A stretch of DNA of 40,450 nucleotides from CAZSAL01 sp964604825 (GTDB lineage: Bacteria > Elusimicrobiota > Elusimicrobia > 2-01-FULL-59-12). The DNA lies in the NCBI GenBank assembly GCA_964604825.1, contig CAZSAL010000021.1, positions 1-40,450 of the forward strand, read 5' to 3'. Position numbers and translations under genes: made by a program. The notes beneath the pieces are model-generated. The model was not told where the DNA came from. It did not search any database and saw nothing but the letters and a program-made list of their open reading frames with translations. How positions within the stretch are numbered: position 1 is the first letter of the stretch; each line of letters begins with the position of its first letter. This document shows positions 32,688 to 40,450 of the stretch, piece after piece.

Positions 32688-33479
32688 CTATTTCGTAGCC
32701 TTTACAAATGTCCGCACGGCAGCCGCGGGATTTTCGGAGCGCATCAGGACCTCTCCGATCAAAACAGCCTTTGCTCCCAGATTCTGGAACTGCATCAACT
32801 GCTCGGTAGCCGAAATTCCGCTTTCAATCACAACAGTTTTCCCGCGTCCGGAAATCATCGGCAAAAGCCGCAGGCTTGTTTTGGGGTCCACCTGAAGCGT
32901 ATGGAGGTTGCGGTTGTTGATTCCTATCAACGACGCTCCGGATTCGAGCGCCATTTGAAGTTCGGATTCGTCATGCACTTCAACAAGGCCGTCCATTCCC
33001 AATTCTTCCACCCGGCTCAGAAAATCCTTCAGTTTGCCTGCGTCCAGCAGCGCGGCGATCAGCAGAACGGCATCAGCTCCAAGCGCGCGTGATTCAGCAA
33101 TCTGATAAGGATCAATGACAAAATCCTTGCGCAGCAGCGGCAGAGTCGTATTTTTGCGGGCAATACGCAGGAAATCCACTGAGCCGTGGAAATAATGCTC
33201 TTCGGTAAGAATCGATACGGCACTGGCGCCACCCTCTTCATAGGCATGGATGCGCCCTAGCACATCGTTTTCCTTCCTGATAACCCCCGCCGAAGGTGAT
33301 GCCTGCTTTAATTCCGCAATAACTGCAATCCCAACGACTTTATCAAGCGCAAGGCGAAATCCTTTTGGTTTCTTCTGGCCTGTGATGAAAGCGGCAATCG
33401 TTGACTCCGGCAATGAAGCTTTCTTGGCATCAAGATCATGCCGTACGCGGCTGGAAATTTCGTTAAGGATGTCGCTCAT
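32688..33479 (-). CDS. trpC: indole-3-glycerol-phosphate synthase
   Basis: The 263-residue barrel starts MSDILNEISSRVRHDL at the ATG at 33479, 16 bases after trpD; the longer open frame runs back into trpD. It contains VIAELKQASPSAG, SILTEEHYFHGS, LLRKDFVIDPYQI, LVEVHDESEL, IGINNRNL and VIESGI, all diagnostic. It closes the indole ring in tryptophan synthesis. It is a single-function enzyme, not fused to TrpF as in E. coli. Confidence 0.95.
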   Translation of the reverse strand: MSDILNEISSRVRHDLDAKKASLPESTIAAFITGQKKPKGFRLALDKVVGIAVIAELKQASPSAGVIRKENDVLGRIHAYEEGGASAVSILTEEHYFHGSVDFLRIARKNTTLPLLRKDFVIDPYQIAESRALGADAVLLIAALLDAGKLKDFLSRVEELGMDGLVEVHDESELQMALESGASLIGINNRNLHTLQVDPKTSLRLLPMISGRGKTVVIESGISATEQLMQFQNLGAKAVLIGEVLMRSENPAAAVRTFVKATK

Positions 33480-33495
33480 CTGGGCCCCTGTCGTT

Positions 33496-34518
33496 TCATT
33501 TATGCGAAGCCTTCTGAAGCTGTACAAGTTTTGACCAGGCTTTGCCGGAATCAATGCTTTCTTCCGCCGCCAGAAAAGCAGGGCGTAAATTCTTGGGATC
33601 ACCAGCCTGCCGCGAAGCAGCGGCGATGGCCGCCGCCGCGTTGACGCATATGACGTTTCTAAGGTGTCCCTTTTCGCCTTTCAGAAGCCGCTGCATGATG
33701 CCGGCGTTGGTTTTCCGGTCGCCGCCTTTAAGCAACTCGGGGGATTCGGGTTTCAAGCCGAAGTCAGCGGGCGACCACATGGTCAGGCGAACATTCCCGT
33801 CAATAATTTCCGCAACTTCCGTGGGCCCGGCCAGAATGATTTCATCGTGCCCCCACTCGTGAACAACGTATCCGTTGCGGCATCCGAGCTGAGAAATGAC
33901 CTCGGCAATCGGCTTAACCCAAATCGCATCATAAATGCCGATGACCTGCACGTTGGGCCTGGCCGGATTCGTCAACGGCCCCAATATATTGAAAATAGTC
34001 CGGACACCCAGCGCTTTCCGCACAGGCATCACATTTTTCATCGCCGGATGGAACCGCGGAGCAAAAAGAAAAGCGATGCCGATCTCATCCAGGCAGCGCG
34101 CGGCTTCCTCGGGAGACCATTCAACCCGGATATTCATCTCCTCAAGAACGTCGGCTGAGCCGCAGGTGGAAGATACTGACCGGTTGCCATGTTTGGCAAC
34201 CGGATATCCGGCTCCGGCGACCACAAAAGCCACTGCGGTTGAAATATTGAAAGAAGACCGTCCATCTCCCCCAGTGCCGCAGGTATCTACGACTATAGGC
34301 GATTTCGTCCGCACCGCGATCGACGCATCACGCATTGCTTCGGCGGCTCCGGCGATTTCGTCGATCGTCTCCCCCTTGTGCTTTAAAGCCTGAAGGAATG
34401 CCGCGATCTGTTTTTCAGCCAGCCTGCCTGACATAATGGCGCTGATGGCTTCTTTTGCCTGAGCGCGCGACAGCGACTGCGACTGTTCAACGAGCTGCAG
34501 CAGGTCAGCAAACGCCAT
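33496..34518 (-). CDS. trpD: anthranilate phosphoribosyltransferase
   Basis: The 340-residue protein has an N-terminal helical domain, the CGTGGDGRSSFNIST phosphate loop, AKHGNRSVSSTCGSADVLE, FLFAPRFHPAMK and LGPLTNPARP. It adds phosphoribosyl to anthranilate. Its ATG overlaps the trpG stop by one base. It is separate from TrpG, unlike the fused enterobacterial protein. Confidence 0.96.
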   Translation of the reverse strand: MAFADLLQLVEQSQSLSRAQAKEAISAIMSGRLAEKQIAAFLQALKHKGETIDEIAGAAEAMRDASIAVRTKSPIVVDTCGTGGDGRSSFNISTAVAFVVAGAGYPVAKHGNRSVSSTCGSADVLEEMNIRVEWSPEEAARCLDEIGIAFLFAPRFHPAMKNVMPVRKALGVRTIFNILGPLTNPARPNVQVIGIYDAIWVKPIAEVISQLGCRNGYVVHEWGHDEIILAGPTEVAEIIDGNVRLTMWSPADFGLKPESPELLKGGDRKTNAGIMQRLLKGEKGHLRNVICVNAAAAIAAASRQAGDPKNLRPAFLAAEESIDSGKAWSKLVQLQKASHK

Positions 34519-35093
34519 CAGCGGGCCCTCATTGACAGGAAATTAGCCAGCAGCCTCTTCCCGTCGGTGGTCAGGATCGATTCAGGATGAAACTGGACTC
34601 CTTCCAGCGCCGGGATCTGCTTGTGCCGCAAACCCATGATTTCTCCTTCTGCCGTCCACGCGCTTACTTCCAGGCAGCCCGGGAGGGTGTCTTTTTCCAC
34701 AAGCAGCGAATGATACCGTGTTGCCTCAAAAGGCATGGGCAACCCGGAAAATATGGTCTTACCGTCATGTTCGATCATCGAAGTTTTACCGTGCATCAAC
34801 CTGGCGGCGCGCACGACTTTGCCACCGTAAGCATAACCAAGCGACTGATGGCCGAGACAGACTCCAAGGATCGGGAATTTGCCTGCGAAATGCCGGATAG
34901 CTTCAACAGATATCCCCGCATCAGTCGGATCCCCCGGCCCCGGAGAAATGACCAGTTGCGAAGGTCTTAGATTTTCGATTCCAGGCAGATCGATCGCATC
35001 GTTTCGAAAAACCCTGACTTCAGCCCCCATTTCCTGGAAATATTGCACGAGGTTGTAAGTAAAAGAGTCGTAATTGTCGATCATCAAAATCAT
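34518..35093 (-). CDS. trpG: anthranilate synthase component II (glutamine amidotransferase)
   Basis: The 191-residue class-I amidotransferase begins MILMIDNYDSFTYNLVQYF. It has ISPGPGDP, the catalytic Cys79 in GVCLGHQSLG, and the His-Glu pair in VQFHPES. It supplies ammonia to TrpE; as in other organisms it may also serve p-aminobenzoate synthase, which is of interest with folC nearby. It overlaps trpE by four bases. Confidence 0.95.
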   Translation of the reverse strand: MILMIDNYDSFTYNLVQYFQEMGAEVRVFRNDAIDLPGIENLRPSQLVISPGPGDPTDAGISVEAIRHFAGKFPILGVCLGHQSLGYAYGGKVVRAARLMHGKTSMIEHDGKTIFSGLPMPFEATRYHSLLVEKDTLPGCLEVSAWTAEGEIMGLRHKQIPALEGVQFHPESILTTDGKRLLANFLSMRAR

Positions 35094-36580
35094 TCGAGTG
35101 AACCTGCCTTTTCAACAGCGGCAAACAGCGCGGCGGCTTTATGCCGGCATTCCTGATATTCATTTTCCGGGATCGAATCAGCGACTATCCCTCCGCCAGC
35201 CTGTATGTAAGCTTTCTTGCTGTCGAGAACCATCGTGCGGATGGTAATAGCCATATCCATGTTCCCGTTGTAGGAAAAATATCCCAGGCATCCGCCGTAG
35301 GGACCGCGCCGGAATGGTTCCAGCTCGTCAATAATTTCCATGGCGCGGATTTTGGGAGCTCCGGACAGCGTACCCGCAGGAAAACAGGCCTGCATCAGGT
35401 CAAAGGCGTTTGCTAAAGGGCTTAACCGGCCCGTTACGGATGAAACCAGATGCATGACATGAGAGTAGCGTTCAACACGCATGAATTCCGACACTTTCAC
35501 GGAACCCGGTTCACACACGCGTCCCAGATCATTGCGGCCAAGATCCACCAGCATCAGGTGTTCCGCGCGCTCCTTCGGATCCGTCTTCAGTTCTTCGGCC
35601 AACTCCTGGTCGCGTTCTTGCGTTTCACCGCGCGGTCTGGTACCTGCAATCGGACAGGTCTCAGCTGTCTGCCCCTCTTTTCGCACAAGAAGTTCGGGAG
35701 AAGATCCGATAATATCCATGCCCGGGAAATGCAGACAATACATGTAAGGCGATGGATTCAAAATTCGCAGGGCACGATAAACCTGGAACGGCCTAACTCC
35801 GGGAACCAACTGCCAGCGTTGTGAAAGTACGACCTGAATAATGTCCCCCGCCTTGATATATTCCTTGGCCTTTTCCACGGACTGAAGATATTCCTCATGA
35901 ACCGTCAACGGTTCGGGAGCAGCCGCTGTTCCCCGATGCTTAACAATCTTTGGACGCAAAGGTTTATTGATCGTCCTGATCTGCGCATCAATAGCACGGG
36001 CAGCCTGATGATAAAGTTTAATCACGTCGGAATCCCGGGAGTTATCAGGGATAAAAACATTCACGTAAACGCGCGCCGTCTGCGAGAAGCGGTCAAAAAC
36101 TACCAGCTCGCCGGTAAATTGAAACGCACCCTGGGGGAACCCCAGCGCGTCGGGCTTCGAATCAGGCAATTTTTCGAAATAGCGCACAGTATCATAATCC
36201 CAGTATCCTACGGCGCCGCCGATAAAACGGTTATGACCCGGAAGCTCCGGGGTCCGGAAAGCGGAGAATATTTTTTTCAGATCCTGTACGGGATTGGCCG
36301 TGGTCCACGACCTTTTCATTTTTCCTTCCTGAAACACGACGTTGTTTTTGCGGCATATAAACGTGGCGTGCGGGCGCCTGCCCACGAAGGAATAGCGACC
36401 CAGGCGCTCATCGCCTTCCACGCTTTCCAGCAGGAAGGAAAAGTCCTCTCCTGCGCTCAGGCGTTCATAGACCGACACCGGGGTTACGCGGTCAACAATG
36501 ATCTCCCGGTAAACGGGAATCACATTGTAATCGCGTGCCAGGGCGCGGAATTCTTCTAACGATGGGACGATATTATTCAA
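35090..36580 (-). CDS. trpE: anthranilate synthase component I
   Basis: The 496-residue chorismate-binding enzyme contains the LLES tryptophan-feedback motif at 50-53, IGGAVGYWDYD, VVLSQRWQL, CPIAGTRPRG, MLVDLGRNDLGRV and FPAGTLSGAPKIRAMEII. It makes anthranilate from chorismate with TrpG. The gene overlaps hisI by four bases, so no separate trp leader or attenuator fits in front of it; control by product inhibition and a common upstream promoter is likely. Confidence 0.96.
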   Translation of the reverse strand: MNNIVPSLEEFRALARDYNVIPVYREIIVDRVTPVSVYERLSAGEDFSFLLESVEGDERLGRYSFVGRRPHATFICRKNNVVFQEGKMKRSWTTANPVQDLKKIFSAFRTPELPGHNRFIGGAVGYWDYDTVRYFEKLPDSKPDALGFPQGAFQFTGELVVFDRFSQTARVYVNVFIPDNSRDSDVIKLYHQAARAIDAQIRTINKPLRPKIVKHRGTAAAPEPLTVHEEYLQSVEKAKEYIKAGDIIQVVLSQRWQLVPGVRPFQVYRALRILNPSPYMYCLHFPGMDIIGSSPELLVRKEGQTAETCPIAGTRPRGETQERDQELAEELKTDPKERAEHLMLVDLGRNDLGRVCEPGSVKVSEFMRVERYSHVMHLVSSVTGRLSPLANAFDLMQACFPAGTLSGAPKIRAMEIIDELEPFRRGPYGGCLGYFSYNGNMDMAITIRTMVLDSKKAYIQAGGGIVADSIPENEYQECRHKAAALFAAVEKAGSLE

Positions 36581-36963
36581 TGGCCGTAAACCTTTCTTGG
36601 ATCAAAAACCGGTTTGCCCTGGGTGACAAGCCTGCCGCCGCGTCCGACTTTTCGGTAAAAACATGACCTATGCCCAGTGTGGCAGGCAGCTCCGCCGATT
36701 TGCTCGACTTTCAGCACGATGCAGTCCATGTCGCAGTCAAAGCGCATTTCCTTGACTTTCTGCACATTGCCGGAGCTTTCACCCTTCAGCCAATATTCTT
36801 TGCGCGAGCGGCTCCAGAAAACAGCCTTTTTCAGCTTGAGCGTACGGCGTATAGACTCCGGATTCATGTAAGCCACCATTAAAACGGTGCCGTCCCTCCA
36901 ATCCTGAACCACGCAGGGAATAAGACCGTTTGAATCCAGTTTGAGATTTTTTATCAGCTCCAT
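36577..36963 (-). CDS. hisI: phosphoribosyl-AMP cyclohydrolase
   Basis: The 128-residue protein has VVQDWRDGTVLMVAYMN, FWSRSRKEYWLKGESSGN, the DCDMDCIVLKV acidic/cysteine metal site and CHTGHRSCFYR with zinc-binding cysteines. It catalyses the third step of histidine synthesis. It has no HisE pyrophosphohydrolase domain, and no separate hisE is in the window. It overlaps hisF by ten bases and trpE by four. Confidence 0.96.
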   Translation of the reverse strand: MELIKNLKLDSNGLIPCVVQDWRDGTVLMVAYMNPESIRRTLKLKKAVFWSRSRKEYWLKGESSGNVQKVKEMRFDCDMDCIVLKVEQIGGAACHTGHRSCFYRKVGRGGRLVTQGKPVFDPRKVYGH

Positions 36964-37745
36964 ATCGCTTCGCTCCGTTCTTCAAATCGGCGTACAGGAA
37001 CGCCTTTCCTCGAAAGATATTTTTTTAACGCGGACAGGCTCAATTCGTTATAGTGAAAAAGCGAGGCAGCCAGCGCAGCGTCCGCTTTTCCCGTCGTGAA
37101 CGCCTCAAGGAAGTGCCTCATTTCGCCGGCCCCGCCCGAGGCAATCACCGGGATCGAGACGACCTTGTTGACGGTTTTTAAAAGCTCAAGGTCATAGCCT
37201 GCCTTAGTGCCGTCCGCATCCATGCTCGTAAGCAGGATTTCCCCTGCCCCGGCTTTTTCCACACTGCGCGCCCAGCTTATGGCATCGATTCCCGTATTCT
37301 TTCTCCCGCCGTAAATGAACACGTCCCATCCGCGTCGTTTTTCCCGCCGTTTGACATCGATCGCGACCACAATACATTGCGACCCAAATTTCTTTGCCCC
37401 GTCGCGCACAATGGCGGAATGCTGCACAGCTACGGTATTCAGCGAAACCTTGTCCGCGCCGGCGTTTAACAACTGTCTTACATCTTCCAGACTGCGTATG
37501 CCGCCGCCGACGGTCAGCGGGATAAACACCTGTTCAGCGGTATGTTTTACAACTTCGAGCAGTATCGGGCGTTTTTCAGCGGACGCAGTAATATCCAGGA
37601 ATACCAGTTCGTCGGCACCTTCCTTGTTATACCGCTGCGCCATTTTTACCGGATCACCGGCATCCCGCAGATTCAGGAACCGCGTACCTTTTACGACGCG
37701 TCCGGCATTAACGTCAAGACAGGGAATAATGCGTTTGCTCAACAT
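36954..37745 (-). CDS. hisF: imidazole glycerol phosphate synthase cyclase subunit
   Basis: The 263-residue barrel begins MLSKRIIPCLDVNAGRVVKG with catalytic Asp11. It contains FLDITAS, TVGGGIRSLED, GADKVSLNT, IVVAIDVKRR with the second catalytic Asp, and PVIASGGAGEM. It closes the imidazole ring using ammonia from HisH, and releases AICAR. It starts three bases after hisA. The length is normal. Confidence 0.96.
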   Translation of the reverse strand: MLSKRIIPCLDVNAGRVVKGTRFLNLRDAGDPVKMAQRYNKEGADELVFLDITASAEKRPILLEVVKHTAEQVFIPLTVGGGIRSLEDVRQLLNAGADKVSLNTVAVQHSAIVRDGAKKFGSQCIVVAIDVKRREKRRGWDVFIYGGRKNTGIDAISWARSVEKAGAGEILLTSMDADGTKAGYDLELLKTVNKVVSIPVIASGGAGEMRHFLEAFTTGKADAALAASLFHYNELSLSALKKYLSRKGVPVRRFEERSEAIWS

Positions 37746-37748
37746 TTT

Positions 37749-38471
37749 TTAACCAGCCCGGGCCAGCGCTTCCTGCAAATTGATTTTGCCGTCGTAGAGG
37801 GCCTTGCCGATTACCGCGCCCTTAAGCCCGTCGGGAACCAGTTGTTTCAATGCCTCTACATCTTCAATCCTGCTGATCCCGCCTGATGCTATTACAGGGA
37901 CCTTCGCCACCTTTAAAAACCGTTTAATTGATTCAATGTTCGGTCCTGAGAGCGTTCCATCCTTGCGCGTGTCAGTGAAAAGCAACTCGGAAACGCCTTC
38001 ATCCTGCATGCGTTTTACCAGATCCTCGAACCGCACCTGCGATACGGCGGTCCAGCCGGAAACTGTCACGAAATCGCCGGAAACATCAATACTGACAGAG
38101 ACCCTGCCGTCGAATTCCCTGACGGCTTCCCGCACGAGTTCGGGCTTTGATACGGCAATGGTGCCGAGAATTACTTTGTCGAGTCCCGCCTTTACAGCAG
38201 TCTCGATTCCTTTGAGATCACGAAATCCTCCACCGATTTCTACGGGGACATTGAATTCCCTGCGCATTTGCGCCGCAGTTTGCAGATTCACCGGCCTTCC
38301 TTCAAACGCCCCGTCCAGATCGGCAACATGCAACATCCTCGCGCCCTGGCGTACCCATCGCCCAGCAGTCTCCAAGGGGTTTCCCGAATAGACCGTTTCC
38401 CTGTCCGCCTTCCCCTGGAAGAGCCTTACGCACCGGCCCTTGCGGATGTCTATAGCGGGAAGAATCAGCAT
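37749..38471 (-). CDS. hisA: phosphoribosylformimino-AICAR ribotide isomerase
   Basis: The 240-residue barrel starts MLILPAIDIRKGRCVRLFQG with catalytic Asp8. It shows LHVADLDGAFEG, PVEIGGGFRDL, VILGTIAV, VSVSIDVSGD and VPVIASGGISRIED. It opens the ribose ring in histidine synthesis. It overlaps hisH by seven bases. It lacks extra motifs that would mark a dual-function PriA, and a trpF gene is present nearby. Confidence 0.95.
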   Translation of the reverse strand: MLILPAIDIRKGRCVRLFQGKADRETVYSGNPLETAGRWVRQGARMLHVADLDGAFEGRPVNLQTAAQMRREFNVPVEIGGGFRDLKGIETAVKAGLDKVILGTIAVSKPELVREAVREFDGRVSVSIDVSGDFVTVSGWTAVSQVRFEDLVKRMQDEGVSELLFTDTRKDGTLSGPNIESIKRFLKVAKVPVIASGGISRIEDVEALKQLVPDGLKGAVIGKALYDGKINLQEALARAG

Positions 38472-39097
38472 GCCGACACCAGCGAAAAAAAGTTCCTGAG
38501 AATCTGGAGGCCCGCGTCACCGCTTTTTTCCGGATGAAACTGGCACGCAAAAAGGCGGCCTCTGGCGATTGCGGAGCAGAATGTCTGGCCGTATTCCGTT
38601 TTTGTGGCGATAAGGCTTTCATCCTTCGGCTCCGGGAAGAACGAATGCACGAAATAAAAGGATTCGTCTGCGCCGATCCCGTTAAACAGCGGGGTAGGAT
38701 TGGAATTATTCTGTATTAACCCGTTCCAACCCATATGGGGAACTTTTAAATTCTTTGAACGCAGTTGAAAACGGCGGTTCGTCCCTCTGAAAATGCCCAG
38801 GCCTGCGATCCCTGGTGATTCCGCGCTCGAATCAAATAACAGCTGCAGCCCAAGACAAATCCCCAGGAACGGTTTCTGCAGCGAAATATGCTGCCTCAGG
38901 ACAGGAATTATTCCCTCAGAATGCAGCCGTTTCATTGCCTCGCCGAAGGCTCCTACCCCCGGCAGAACAACGGCATCAGCGCGTTTCAGGGTACGCGGCG
39001 AATCGGTTACTACAGCCTTCGCGCCGATTTTCTCCAGGGCCTTCTGAACGCTGCGCAGATTGCCCATGCCGTAATCGACAATTCCTATGGTCTTCAT
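38465..39097 (-). CDS. hisH: imidazole glycerol phosphate synthase glutamine amidotransferase subunit
   Basis: The 210-residue protein starts MKTIGIVDYGMGNLRSVQKAL at the ATG at 39097, which overlaps the hisD stop (ATGA). It has LPGVGAFGEAM, the catalytic Cys81 in GICLGLQLLF, and FACQFHPEKSGDAG with the His-Glu pair. It makes ammonia for HisF. In many genomes hisB lies between hisD and hisH; here the two genes touch. Confidence 0.95.
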   Translation of the reverse strand: MKTIGIVDYGMGNLRSVQKALEKIGAKAVVTDSPRTLKRADAVVLPGVGAFGEAMKRLHSEGIIPVLRQHISLQKPFLGICLGLQLLFDSSAESPGIAGLGIFRGTNRRFQLRSKNLKVPHMGWNGLIQNNSNPTPLFNGIGADESFYFVHSFFPEPKDESLIATKTEYGQTFCSAIARGRLFACQFHPEKSGDAGLQILRNFFSLVSAC

Positions 39098-40281
39098 TGC
39101 AGTCGCACCTGGAGCGACCGGCCATGAAATTCCATTCCTTCCGCATCGGCCATTGTCAGAGCCGCTTCCCACTGGCGCCGCTCCGAAGATTTCCCGGCAA
39201 AACCGATGATACTCGAACGTTTCAGGAACGTAGCGACGGAAAGACCGCTGGAAAAATGCGCCGCGCCGTTTGTCGGCAGAACATGCGATGGCCCCGCCGC
39301 ATAATCTCCCATTGCCGCCGGGCTGGCCTTGCCAAGGAAAACGGCTCCGGCATGGCGTATTCGAGGCAGGTATTTTCCCGCATTATCCGTCAGAATCTGC
39401 AGGTGTTCCGGCCCGATCAGGTTGGCCTGCTCGATTGCTTTATCTATGGAAGCGGCTTTTACAAACTTGATGCGGGATCGTAAGGGAGAGGCGATTCCCC
39501 TGCGAACTTCCATGATCAGCGGGCGGCTTGTTGAAATAAGGATGGCGCGGGCATATGGATCATGTTCCGCTTGAGCCAGAAGGTCCAGCCGTATATATTC
39601 AGCAGGCGCGAATTTGTCGGCGATTATCACCACTTCGCTGGGCCCAGCCAACGAATCTATTCCAACTTTGCCGTAGGCCTGTCTTTTCGCCTCTGTCACG
39701 AACCGGTTTCCCGGGCCTGCTATAAAATCGACTTTATGTATAAGTTTTGTCCCGAGCGCCATGGCTGCAATGGCGCCGGCCCCGCCTATGCGATATACTT
39801 CGTCGACTCCGGCATAACTTGCCGCGGCCAGAACTTCCGGCGTCAAATTACGGGGTGGAGTAGCCATTACTATCCGCTTCACTCCGGCAATACGTGCCGG
39901 GATAGCGGTCATCAGGACAGTTGAAGGATATGGGAAACGCCCGCCTGGAATGTAGAGCCCAACACTGTCAACGGCTGTGATCTGCTGTCCAAAGCAAATT
40001 CCATTCTTACGTTTCAGCCAGGATTTCCCCAGATGGGTCTTTTCGGCCATGGCAAAAGTGCGGATTCTTGAGGCGCATTCATCCAGAGCTTTCAGGAAAT
40101 CCACCCGTACTTTTTGACGCGCCGATTGAATTTCATCATTCGACAAACGTAGCGCCTTTGGCGCAAGGACAACTTTGTCGAACCGTTTGGAAAATTCGCA
40201 TAAGGCGCTATCTCCGCGCAGTTCAACAGCGCGGAAAATCCTGCCAACGATCTGCGCAATATTATCCACCTTGCGACCCAT
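39094..40281 (-). CDS. hisD: histidinol dehydrogenase (short N-terminus)
   Basis: The 395-residue protein contains ELRGDSALCEFSKRFD, VGLYIPGGRFPYPSTV, RIGGAGAIAAMALGT, VDFIAGPGN, DSLAGPSEVVIIAD, AQAEHDPYARA and MGDYAAGPSHVLPT, all diagnostic of HisD. It performs the last two steps of histidine synthesis. The usual length is near 430. Compared with E. coli HisD the first ~25 residues are absent, and an in-frame TAA upstream with no other ATG limits extension. The GGAAAGG ribosome site directly touches the ATG, so the exact start is uncertain. Confidence 0.93.
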   Translation of the reverse strand: MGRKVDNIAQIVGRIFRAVELRGDSALCEFSKRFDKVVLAPKALRLSNDEIQSARQKVRVDFLKALDECASRIRTFAMAEKTHLGKSWLKRKNGICFGQQITAVDSVGLYIPGGRFPYPSTVLMTAIPARIAGVKRIVMATPPRNLTPEVLAAASYAGVDEVYRIGGAGAIAAMALGTKLIHKVDFIAGPGNRFVTEAKRQAYGKVGIDSLAGPSEVVIIADKFAPAEYIRLDLLAQAEHDPYARAILISTSRPLIMEVRRGIASPLRSRIKFVKAASIDKAIEQANLIGPEHLQILTDNAGKYLPRIRHAGAVFLGKASPAAMGDYAAGPSHVLPTNGAAHFSSGLSVATFLKRSSIIGFAGKSSERRQWEAALTMADAEGMEFHGRSLQVRLQ

Positions 40282-40305
40282 CCTTTCCTGGGAGCTAGCC
40301 CATCG

Positions 40306-40344
40306 TCCATTAACGTACCACTCTAATGAGTTAATGGATGGTAC
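40306..40344 (-). promoter_or_regulatory. pair of mutually exclusive inverted repeats in the hisD leader
   Basis: On the transcribed strand the order is GTACCA, TCCATTAAC, a nine-base spacer, TGGTAC, GTTAATGGA. The first and fourth elements can pair (6 bp), as can the second and fifth (9 bp). The two hairpins interlock, so only one can form at a time. They lie just after the predicted transcription start and about 20 bases before the hisD ribosome site. A protein operator or an RNA switch are both possible; no U-run follows, so this is not a simple terminator. Confidence 0.4.
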
Positions 40345-40353
40345 AAGATTAGA

Positions 40354-40362
40354 ATTTTATCA
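40354..40362 (-). promoter_or_regulatory. extended -10 promoter of the his-trp gene run
   Basis: The minus strand reads TGATAAAAT, a TGn extension followed by TAAAAT (five of six). No clear -35 box stands upstream. Transcription would begin near 40347, directly before the interlocking inverted repeats, giving a leader of about 66 bases to the hisD ATG. Confidence 0.4.
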
Positions 40363-40450
40363 AAAACACAAGGCGTTTTGCTCGATACGGCGAGGACCCA
40401 AAAGCTCCGATAACTTTTCATCACCCGACATTTTGATGTGGGCGATAGAT
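40360..40450 (-). other. possible C-terminal end of the gene upstream of hisD (edge fragment)
   Basis: One minus-strand frame is open from the window edge to a TGA at 40360-40362, ending ...SELLGPRRIEQNALCF. It may be the tail of the preceding gene or a short ORF starting at an internal ATG. The fragment, about 30 codons, is too short to assign, and its stop overlaps the predicted hisD promoter. Confidence 0.2.

Noticed and set aside
36580..36600. Search for a trp attenuator or T-box before trpE
   Set aside because: hisI overlaps trpE by four bases, so there is no room for a leader.

Overview
The window looks like part of a chromosome from an uncultured Gram-negative (diderm) bacterium. An lptD gene shows that it builds an LPS-type outer membrane. 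A run of ten Ns at 21691-21700 marks a scaffold join, as in a metagenome or draft assembly. Gene order (trpF-trpB-trpA-accD-folC) fits several proteobacterial and deep-branching diderm phyla; I cannot name the phylum from the sequence alone. I see no rRNA, tRNA, CRISPR array, transposase or integrase.

Region 1 (1-2570, plus strand) is visibly AT-rich. It holds a multi-spanning membrane protein overlapping a GtrB-type polyprenyl-phosphate glycosyltransferase, probably a sugar-decoration module. Region 2 (2603-6657, minus) is a three-gene operon: an RfbH/E1-type CDP-sugar 3-dehydrase, a thiamine-diphosphate carboligase and a short-chain reductase. Together they resemble the yersiniose A branched-sugar route.

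Region 3 (about 6660-12030) is the most unusual part. Small toxin-antitoxin-like or nucleotidyltransferase modules are stacked in a row: a DUF4143 ATPase, MNT plus a shrunken HEPN, DUF5674 plus an unknown partner, a nucleotidyltransferase plus a 66-residue partner, and MNT plus HEPN. Between them lie broken copies of the 3' ends of the neighbouring polysaccharide genes. Three are copies of the 3' end of the GT2 gene at 10470-11180, and one is a copy of the 3' end of the SDR gene at 12033-13103. A broken second copy of the ATPase gene is also present. The pattern suggests repeated insertion of small modules just behind a gene's stop codon, with the displaced gene end left on the far side. No recombinase is visible.

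Region 4 (10470-24514, minus) is a nucleotide-sugar factory. It includes rfbA, rfbC, rfbB and rfbD (dTDP-L-rhamnose), a UDP-GlcNAc 4-epimerase-like gene, ugd and a UDP-glucuronate decarboxylase (UDP-GlcA and UDP-xylose), a DegT aminotransferase, gmd and fcl (GDP-L-fucose), two RfbE-like epimerases and two GT2 transferases. Most genes touch or overlap by a few bases. A good sigma-70 promoter precedes rfbA.

Region 5 (24615-40281, minus) is a tightly packed run of 16 genes: hisD, hisH, hisA, hisF, hisI, trpE, trpG, trpD, trpC, trpF, trpB, trpA, accD, folC, a ROK sugar kinase and lptD. It joins histidine, tryptophan, fatty-acid, folate and outer-membrane functions in one apparent transcription unit. 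An extended -10 promoter and two mutually exclusive hairpins precede hisD.
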